NCBI RefSeq assembly: GCF_000003605.2
Contig: NW_003149271.1
Span: 553,203 to 583,751 of the forward strand
DNA length: 30,549 bases
Source of the DNA: Saccoglossus kowalevskii
Lineage: Eukaryota; Hemichordata; Enteropneusta; Harrimaniidae
Direction: 5' to 3'
The notes under the pieces were generated by a model, which ran no database searches, was not told where the DNA came from, and saw only the letters and a list, made by a program, of their open reading frames with translations. The number at the start of each line of letters is the position of its first letter. The first letter of the stretch is position 1. Shown here piece after piece: positions 24,001-30,549 of this stretch. The translations under genes and the position numbers were made by a program.

Positions 24001-26012
24001 CATTACATGTGAAACAAATTCTGAATTAGTATAACATTACAGTACCTGTGTATACATATTGGTGCAAATTCAACAAGTTAATATTTACGTACTTCAAAGA
24101 ACACGAATACTTGCATAGCCCATAATCGTCCAAGTCTATCAGATGAAGTTTCTTGTATTGTACATTCGTTTGTATTACTGTCATGGCTACTACACTGAAA
24201 CACTCACTTCAAGCAAAGTATTTATTTTTGAATATCCAAATCTTGACCAAATGTGGGTCATTTCTGGACAATAAATATGAGAAGCCCAATATCAACAAGA
24301 CATGTATAAATGATAAAAATACTTGTGAAACAAATTTATCTGTACCCACAACTGAGTACACAAACTGCCAATCTCATTTGACAGGCCCACATCACCAAAA
24401 GGAATTTTGTTCAAATCTGACGTGATACAGTCTACGACTTGACCACAGCTCTATCTAGAGGCAACGCTCGCCTATCCCAACTAAATAATTAATCACATTA
24501 TTTTCTCTCATTACTGTACTTCACGTTCTGTTCATTGCTTTCCAACTACCTTGCTTGATGAGGGGGCAGTCCAAAGTAGAACCACTCAAACCTCAATGAT
24601 ACCACCATCCTTCCCTAGCTAGAATTTCATTTATTTTTCACAATTAACGCTTACACCTTTCATCAGCGATTGTCCGTGTCGCTGGCTATTGTGTGACCAC
24701 TTTGCGCCACTATTGATGGAACCTGCTGACCTCTACACTTTTCCCATCATGCAGTGTAACATTCCTCTCAAACACAAAGCCGCATATCATTGGCAACTTA
24801 ATCTGCCCAGTAGTACTAAGAATTTATGTCAACATTTGTTTACATTTGTTGTTATTTTTATTCAGTATTCTAGTTGAGCGTTTTTCTGCCCCATATTCGC
24901 CAATTGTTTTGTCTTCGTACACACCTTTGGCTTCTAACCCCTGCAACGCCACCAGGGTTAACTATTTTTGTTCTGAACATATTTGCTGCCTTGCTTTGAT
25001 GCATGTTGTTGCATGGCAATGTTATCATTTATGATGAACGCCAACATGTATTGAACAAACACTACCAAACCAGAAATAGATAATCCTCTACCGAACCTTG
25101 AAATAGAAGTACATTAGAATTGTGTGCGATTCAATTATGTGCGAATCTGATTTCACAGAGAAACATGATATAATTTTTTTTTAAATCATACACCATTCTC
25201 GATTACATTATAAATAAGCCGTATGAGCATGGTGATTTTCAAAGGTGGAGCTGAGCTCCTTCACGATCCCCCAAACGCTGCTAGGACTAGTCACAAATAA
25301 GAACAGACAATAGTCCCCCTAACGAAACAATTTCTTTTTCTAGGGACTTCCTGCTCATCTTTGAGAATACTTCCACTATGCATTTTAATTGTCATGTGCA
25401 CAAACATTCTTCAAGGAACTAAGGTATCAAGGAGTATTTCACCTAAATTTATTGCATAATTCAACTTTTTCTTGTTTTATGTAGATTAAGGGCAACCATT
25501 GAAGCATGGATGACTTTTTTTCCCAGCAAATCACCTAACACATTTATATTGTAAGTGTTTTTGTTTTTGCAAGTCCTGATTGTTGTTATTTTACCATTCT
25601 GTACACACTGATAACATAGTAAACTAGTTATATTTAAAGCAGACATTGAATGGACGGTATCCGAGAACATAACACAAGTACCGGTATACAGAAACAGCAT
25701 TCATATTCACTACCTTAAAACAGACCCAAGGTTGGTGAAATCAAGATTACCAATTGTCAGAATTTAACAATATGGGGGTGTGATCAGCTCATCAGTATGG
25801 CTTCTTGACATAATTAACACAAGCCTCTGACATTTGAGATTAACTTTTTGTGATAATTATTGAGGTAAAAGATTGTAATAATGCAATACAGCCAACAGTG
25901 TGCAAGTACATGTCACCAACCTGAGAAAAATAACAAGTGAGTTAAGGGGTCTGCAGTAGATATAAAAGTTGCAGCCGCTGCAACAGTTCAGTGAATCCCA
26001 GATGCTGAGGTT
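21076..26012. other. No recognisable gene
   Basis: AT-rich with the G14 run, TACCGGTA at 21569-21576 and 25679-25686, and T/A tracts. ORFs reach about 101 codons (22415-22720, plus) but carry no recognisable domain. Confidence 0.6.
22203..22216 (+). repeat. Run of 14 G
   Basis: Fourteen G after ATTATTATTGA. Upstream, at about 22042-22082, the text GCAGGGGTAAAGGG...GCCATGGTT resembles GCAGGGGCAAGGGG...GCCATGGTT found just after the G run at 8591, hinting at a shared but decayed repeat family. Confidence 0.95.
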
Positions 26013-26504
26013 TTGATAAATCACTTTGCCGTGAACAATAATTCTAATTTGATCAGCATGATTAAAATGAAAGAAAGTGAATCTCTGCTTTCCCAACTAG
26101 AAGTGATTAATGAGCTGTCAGTACGCAATAGAATCTTCCCAGTTTTTCTGATCTCTAACAACAAAGGACCAAAACCGGTGAAGCTTTTCCAGATACCCCT
26201 CACCTTCAGGCAGTATGAATGGTATAGTCCCACTACCTCTTCAATAAGTAACTCAAAACTCGGCGCAATAAAGTTTTTACTAATTCCATCCATTTGGAAC
26301 CAACAAAGCACTTCAGACTTACAAAGTTCACAATCTATAGGTGTCGGTTTCAGCAGGTGGATTCCATACCATGCGAGTCCCTCTAGCACCTTTCTAATTG
26401 ACCTGCCATACTCTATAAATGCATGGGCTAGCATCAAAAATACCATTGTTTACCAACCCTCAGTATTGACTTGTATGCACCAAGATTCTTATTTTCGGAG
26501 TTAG
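26013..26504. other. Two overlapping long ORFs, possible element relic
   Basis: A 163-codon frame on the plus strand (26013-26504, whose first codon is a TTG or similar rather than ATG unless a later Met is used) overlaps a 141-codon minus-strand frame (26021-26446) that begins with ATG in strong context (ACAATGG). In DNA this AT-rich, 426 bases open on both strands is unusual. The base composition is a little higher in GC than its surroundings. The minus-strand peptide contains GLAWYGIHLLKP and CELCKSEVLCW; I do not recognise either product. Possible explanations are a decayed transposon coding segment, an unrecognised exon, or chance. Confidence 0.2.
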
Positions 26505-27770
26505 GTTTCTAAAAGCGCCTGCACTAAACACTGCGCAATGGTGTATTATGGTCAGACCACGACATATTAAATGTCTGGTCGTCCATCGTCTAATGCATTC
26601 TGGCTTTCAACACGCCTCCTCATAAGAATAGGGATCGCAATAGAACACACTAGCTTATTTCTGAGGTACTGGAAAGTTGAAGAACGCCAAAGCTCAGACA
26701 CTTGAAAAATACTTGAATATGAGAAAAAGATCAAGAGTTATAAAATGAAAGCAATTTAAAAAAAAATCTTTTGGTGAATTGGGTTTCAAATTGGATTCAT
26801 ATAGTGCAAAGCCAGGGGAGTGGCTAGAGGAGCGGGTGAAGTAGGTTAGGGTTTCTTTCCAAAATACCAGCTTTAAAAAAAAAAAAAAAAAGACAGATTC
26901 AATAATACAAGATGAAAATTTATCTTTTATCAAAAGGGAAACTAATACCTAAACTTCAAAAAATTTACAAATAATTTAATTGCCCAGTAACGCTTCTCCA
27001 ACATGGAGCATAAATGGTTTTAGATAAACTAATGAAACCCCATAAGCTTCGGACTGAAGTTAGAAACGTTTGTGTTATTTCCATTGACTTAATCAATGCA
27101 ACTACCAACAAAAATAAACATTTCCTAAATAACTGTCAACGTCTCCTTTGAGCTTTTCTAATACCTTGCATGGTTAATTTACTACCCGTTTTATGGCTGG
27201 TATGGCAAGCTTGTTTGACATGTGCCTATCAAGCAAACAAAACCATGGACCAGTGTGTGGTATTTTCATTCATTGGGATAACTTCCTTTCACTAATACAT
27301 CACCTTCCCAGGAGCAAATAATTTAATATAACAAATTACACAATAGTTCATTATCATCAGATAAGAAAAAAATTGTGTCATTTAGAGTTGCAAATTCCAA
27401 TAAATAGGATATGATGAACTATGACCTTAGCACTGTTAGCGCGCCAACATATGTGTCATACTAATATACCCATTGTACAAGCTTTTATTAGTATGTATAA
27501 TGTTCATTGTGATAGGACCGACTGTTAAATCCTACAGCTCTTGTTAATCGGGCTCCAGTAGAATTAACTTTTCACACGCGATACTATATTGTGATACGTA
27601 GGTATCCATTATATCACGCACCTCTGCTCATGTATGATATAGTTCCCTGCATCTGCTACTCAGCACACCTGTGAGCAGTTTTATAACACTTATAATTATC
27701 GTTGAGTAAATCCGTGTTCTGATGTTTCAGACTTAGACAGTACCTTCAATACTGTTCCACAGTTACTCCA
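26505..27770. other. No recognisable gene
   Basis: AT-rich; a run of 17 A at 26875-26891. Leads into the CpG-rich zone around candidate exon 1. Confidence 0.6.
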
Positions 27771-28169
27771 ATGCTATGTAAGAATGTTCAATTTCCCAGA
27801 TTTAGCAAACTGCAGAACATTTATGATTATTGTCTTATTTTAGTTCCAGGACTTGATAAAACTGCAGGTTTAAACAGATTTTTTTTACATGTATTCTACG
27901 TGATATCAACTCCCATATCAATCAGTGTATCAGGTTTTATTTTTGTAATAGTGAATTTTGTGTCGGAATGGCGCAACAAGGATTTTCCTGTACAAAAAGC
28001 GCCGCCTCGTTGTAAACGTTTTCCTTCCTCTTCACGTAGTTCAGTGGCAGAGCGGTTCTTTGATCTTCAGTTCGCCCTCTGCATTTGCAAGGCGTTGACA
28101 GCTCACATTCCCGCACTCCGCACAGTAAACCCCACGACTGTCGAGAATCGACTCCAGAGAGACCGATAA
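27771..28169 (+). other. 132-codon ORF of unknown status
   Basis: A true ATG opens a 132-codon frame. Residues about 36-62 form a hydrophobic stretch rich in Phe, Ile, Val and Ser (starts FFLHVFYVISTPISISVSG), compatible with one membrane segment, followed by a basic, proline- and serine-rich tail. The first half lies in AT-rich DNA and the second in CpG-rich DNA, which is unlike a single exon with uniform codon use. No family recognised and no splice sites that force the frame. Probably chance, but it is among the longest ATG-initiated frames in the window. Confidence 0.12.
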
Positions 28170-28973
28170 ATCACACGTCGCCTTACAGATTTTGTTAACA
28201 GCGATCCTTAAGATTCTTGAACAAAGTAGAAATTGTGGCGCTTCAAAGAAGTTCACCACGCCGTTGTTTATATCAATTCAGCGCTGGATACTGGGGTTTG
28301 CCACAGTCACTTGCTAACAAATGGTCATCCCGAAGGTTCCAAGCATACAACTTCGATTGTAACATCTCCTTGAGTCAAGTAGAGACATCTCGCACAATCT
28401 GTATGCGGCGACACGGCACTGATCATAGCATTAACAGTGGAAAACAAATATTAAACGCAATTTCAGCCGACGTCGTAGCACGTCAATGTAAAAACACTGC
28501 CACACACACACACAAGTTTTTACTAGCGAGGCTACACGCCGATCACTCACACGATCACACACAGCAAGAACAAAAATACACAAACTCGATGGAACTATTA
28601 GATCTGATTTTACCTGAAAAATAACCATGCCGGGACAAGCATGGATAATATGGGATGGTATGGTGACCAGATGTGGAAAGGTGGTTGGCGTGGGTCGTGT
28701 TTACCTAAGTTCCAAAGAAGTTGGTACGAAGTTTTGAAGGGCGAATGCGGCAGTTGTGTACACACTCAACCGAGATTTAGATTATACGCTCTTTGTCAAA
28801 ACACGGCCAACTCCGACCTCATACAGCGAGTACACCAGTACACACACGCATTTCACGGCACACAGTGTTCACAGTCGGGGAGATTCGACACTCACACTGA
28901 CAAACAGCAGGCTGTAACCCCTGTGAAAGGCACGTGAACACTGGGTCGTCAAAAGAAGTCAACTTGGACTTAC

Positions 28974-29049
28974 CGAAAACTAGCATGGCTTGAAAGAGTG
29001 ACCCAAAGACGACAAAATGCCAACCGGAAAACACACGACTTCTGGCCAT
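28974..29049 (-). CDS. Candidate first coding exon with signal peptide
   Basis: Seen: an ATG at 29049-29047 in good context (AAGAATGG) opens 25 codons and ends one base into codon 26 at a consensus donor, TTTTCG|GTAAGT, whose GT is at 28973-28972. The peptide starts MARSRVFSGWH (residues 1-11, two early arginines) and continues with the hydrophobic stretch FVVFGSLFQAMLVF (12-25), the make-up of a secretory signal peptide. The frame stays open past the donor to 28819, but that tail (a mix of Ser, Cys and Gln) reads like intron. Known: a signal-peptide exon followed by a phase-1 intron is common in secreted and cell-surface animal proteins. Inference: this is exon 1 of a secreted or membrane protein transcribed toward coordinate 1. 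The mature protein is not in view, so no family can be named. No exon 2 with matching phase was found. It could instead be a chance ORF beside a chance donor, although the CpG-rich setting argues against that. Confidence 0.45.
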
Positions 29050-29113
29050 TCTTGAAGAGGAAAAACTAGCCTACGCCAGGTTCAATAATCTCCTCTGCTC
29101 CCTGCATTAATCC

Positions 29114-29206
29114 TTAAAGAGTTTCAAGTAACACACCGCGTAAATCCCCGTCAAATTCGGCGAGTTTCACCACCGTTTCCCAACGCCGATAACTCCATGA
29201 AAACAT
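29114..29206 (-). other. Upstream ORF ahead of candidate exon 1
   Basis: A minus-strand ATG at 29206-29204 opens 30 codons and stops (TAA) at 29116-29114, 64 bases before the exon 1 ATG. A second ATG at 29198-29196 in another frame opens a shorter ORF. If transcription starts upstream of 29206, both would lie in the 5' leader and could dampen translation of the main ORF. The transcription start is unknown, so this is conditional. The encoded peptide (starts MFSWSYRRWE) is not recognised. Confidence 0.25.
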
Positions 29207-29273
29207 GTAGGCAAAATAAACGCTCAGTTGGGCAGTCAGATAACCTCATACCTTATTAGGTGAGCGCGGTTCA

Positions 29274-29293
29274 TTAACATAAATTAGCATAAA
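29274..29293. promoter_or_regulatory. Two 10-bp direct repeats, homeodomain/POU-like
   Basis: On the plus strand TTAACATAAA is followed directly by TTAGCATAAA. On the minus strand they read TTTATGCTAA and TTTATGTTAA. The two copies differ by one base and are exactly 10 bp apart, one helical turn, so bound proteins would sit on the same face. ATGCTAAT resembles POU octamer variants and TTAAT/TTAAC resemble homeodomain cores. They lie about 225-245 bp upstream of the exon 1 ATG. Function is inferred only. Confidence 0.25.
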
Positions 29294-29297
29294 TGAT

Positions 29298-29307
29298 CCA
29301 AATATGG
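29298..29307. promoter_or_regulatory. CArG box (SRF-type site)
   Basis: CCAAATATGG matches the CC(A/T)6GG consensus bound by SRF/MADS-box factors in animals. It lies about 250 bp upstream of the candidate start codon and five bases from the paired AT-rich repeats. A perfect match of this degenerate motif occurs by chance at modest frequency, so support comes mainly from its position. Confidence 0.3.
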
Positions 29308-29328
29308 GAGGGCTTAGTAGTAAAGTGG

Positions 29329-29339
29329 CCAATGGCGGC
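29329..29339 (+). promoter_or_regulatory. CCAAT box overlapping YY1-like motif
   Basis: CCAAT at 29329-29333 runs into ATGGCGGC at 29332-29339. CCAAT is the NF-Y core, and ATGGCGGC is the core of YY1 sites often found near animal transcription starts. About 280 bp upstream of the candidate exon 1 ATG. It may mark a promoter for the minus-strand gene or a divergent plus-strand transcript. Confidence 0.25.
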
Positions 29340-29350
29340 GCAAAACAGAA

Positions 29351-30169
29351 TGATTCATCGGATAGATGAAAGACGAAGGATTTCGCAGGTAAACATACAG
29401 GTGGGGAATTCAATTTACAAATACCACAAACAGTGACCAAATGATAATGAAAACGACATCTGGTCAGTGTTTGTTTGAGTGTGATTTATTTGTTCCTCAC
29501 AAATGAAGATCTATCTTCCGACAGGTCACAGAGCTAAAGACAGGGGCTGATGACTGCGGACACCAAGAGACCTTTCCTGAAAACGGCACGAAAAGACAGT
29601 AAAACTTCAAGTTTTTAAAAAATATTTTACTTAATTCGTGGAATTTTATAGAGAACTTGTATAGTATTATCTTTGAAATCTAGTAAAAGTACCGGTAGAA
29701 TTTATTTTCTCTCGCATCAACTGTGTTTAATCATGGTAGGTCTATGATATAATTACTGTAGACGTATTTATCTGGTAAAATAGCCAGGGGAGCTGCAGGT
29801 TATCACTAACATGAAAATAATGCAACTGGGACACTTTTTTGGTATTTCAATATATTTTCAATATTAGATGTATCTATGATAAAAGACCATATGTGCAACA
29901 TTTATTTCTTCAAGGGGCAGTGGTTAATTCCTACAATTGTGAGATCCTGGGACAGACATTCTCTCACAATATTCTGTTGGCCTTTAATAAAAGTGCCAAA
30001 TTATAATTTTAATCAGTTGAAAAAATCAGCGCTGCAATTTGGTTTTCAATAAGAATAAACAAAAACAAGAGAACTGGTGATGGTTGTAGAACCATAACTG
30101 CCTCAGCTCAAAGATTGTTATGTAATACAGGGGAATGTGAAGGGAAATATATTGTAACAGAGGTACATT
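29351..30169. other. Upstream of candidate gene; no recognisable gene
   Basis: AT content rises again after the CpG-rich region. TACCGGTA at 29690-29697. No credible ORF and no clear divergent first exon. Confidence 0.6.
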
Positions 30170-30546
30170 ACTTGGGGCTTGTAACTACGGTGACATGATA
30201 CCAAGATCCCGTCACAATCTCGCTCTCGCATAAGCGTTCCAATTCAGAAAAATGCGAATGCGCATGCCCGAGGTAACTAGGATACTGGGATGTCCAGGTG
30301 AATCAAAATAGCTGCTCACGATATGACGGATTACGAGAACTATATTTTCTGTACATTTTCGATGTATTACATTTTTCACTATGATAGTGACAAGAAAAGT
30401 TTTATTTATTCATTACAAACCTTGAACATTGATATGTGTCATGTCAGAAGGTCGTAGCCTCAGTCTCGCTATCTACGAGAAGAGACTTGAATGGGATCTT
30501 GACATGATGTCACCATACAGTACTATGCAAGTTGCAAACCCCAAGT
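30170..30546. mobile_element. Large inverted repeat, possible MITE, cut by window edge
   Basis: Two paired blocks define the arms. ACTTGGGGCTTGTAACT at 30170-30186 matches the minus strand of 30530-30546 at 15 of 17 positions. The block 30189-30210 (GGTGACAT...AAGATCCC) matches the minus strand of 30493-30514 at 19 of 22. The right arm has about 13 extra bases between the blocks. The spacer of roughly 280 bp has no ORF of note. The outer ends and any target duplication cannot be judged, because the right arm reaches the end of the window. Confidence 0.65.
30259..30270 (+). promoter_or_regulatory. NRF1-like site inside edge inverted repeat
   Basis: TGCGCATGCCCG matches the NRF1 palindrome except at its last bases. 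It lies in the spacer between the arms of the inverted repeat at the right edge, so it may belong to a mobile element rather than to a host promoter. Confidence 0.15.
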
Positions 30547-30549
30547 ATG

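Larger units (their letters stand above)
27960..29350. promoter_or_regulatory. CpG-rich promoter-like region
   Basis: CpG and overall GC rise clearly here against the AT-rich background, with dense stretches near 27968-28160, 28250-28500 and 29040-29340. The region contains candidate exon 1, the upstream ORF, the CArG/CCAAT cluster and a (CA)n run at about 28501-28515. Several ORFs of 62-135 codons cross it on both strands; their overlap and odd composition suggest they are by-products of the higher GC, which lowers stop-codon frequency. The short perfect hairpin GTCGA-GAA-TCGAC lies at 28140-28152. Confidence 0.4.

Noticed and set aside
24420-24480. Minus-strand A-box-like TGGTCAAGTCG, possible tRNA-derived SINE
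   Set aside because: No matching B box or A-rich tail, and no second copy in the window.
2033-27893. TACATGTA palindromes at 2033, 7253 and 27886
   Set aside because: Three copies against about one expected is not convincing.
28037-28053. tRNA-like D-arm (TAGTTCAGTGGCAGAGC) fitting a pol III A box
   Set aside because: No anticodon stem, no GGTTCGA-type B box at a proper distance and no acceptor stem pairing; at best a relic or chance.
28041-28259. Cysteine-containing minus-strand ORF (CKATCDLS, YCAECGNVSC)
   Set aside because: It has no ATG at its start, and splicing exon 1 to the nearest good acceptors in phase gives early stops or another frame. CpG-rich DNA is poor in stop codons.
28431-28628. 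Hydrophobic minus-strand ORF beginning ATGGTTATTTTTCAG|GTAAAA
   Set aside because: It could be an alternative short first exon, but the donor is weak in context and the rest is derived from a TG repeat; not enough support.

Overview
The window looks like nuclear DNA of an animal, probably a marine invertebrate. This is an inference. The grounds are an AT-rich base composition (roughly two thirds A+T by eye), almost no long reading frames, a CpG-rich patch around a candidate first exon with a consensus splice donor, several short inverted-repeat (MITE-like) elements, minisatellites and microsatellites. No bacterial or organellar gene organisation is visible. I cannot name the species.

The only protein-coding feature I can argue for is a short minus-strand first exon at 28974-29049. 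It would encode 25 residues with the make-up of a signal peptide, and it ends in a phase-1 consensus donor. A 30-codon upstream ORF lies ahead of it. A cluster of possible control motifs sits about 225-290 bp upstream: two 10-bp AT-rich direct repeats, a perfect CArG box, and a CCAAT box overlapping a YY1-like motif. All lie in a CpG-rich zone at about 27960-29350. If this exon is real, the rest of the window toward coordinate 1 may be a first intron of more than 28 kb, or intergenic DNA. I found no second exon that I could defend.

Layout from left to right. 1-2836: AT-rich, no gene. 2837-3139: three 100-bp tandem units. 4495-4690: isolated CpG-rich patch with NRF1-like sites. 5579-5789: MITE. 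8591-8603: run of G. 12649-12826: second MITE. 13956-14594: 639-bp hAT-like non-autonomous element with its own internal tandem repeats. 15319-15870: 38-bp minisatellite, 14 exact-length units plus a partial. 16319-16665: degenerate tandem repeat. 17015-17029 and 17217-17228: runs of C and G. 18802-18985: third MITE. 20996-21066: (TA)n. 22203-22216: run of G. 26013-26504: two overlapping open frames of unknown meaning. 27960-29350: CpG-rich promoter-like region with exon 1. 30170-30546: large imperfect inverted repeat at the window edge.

The repeats, not the genes, are the informative content here. Three TA-flanked elements of similar size point to Tc1/mariner-type activity, and one element with degenerate 8-bp flanking repeats points to hAT activity. 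The octamer TACCGGTA occurs six times where well under one copy is expected. I see no sign of a new multi-gene system.
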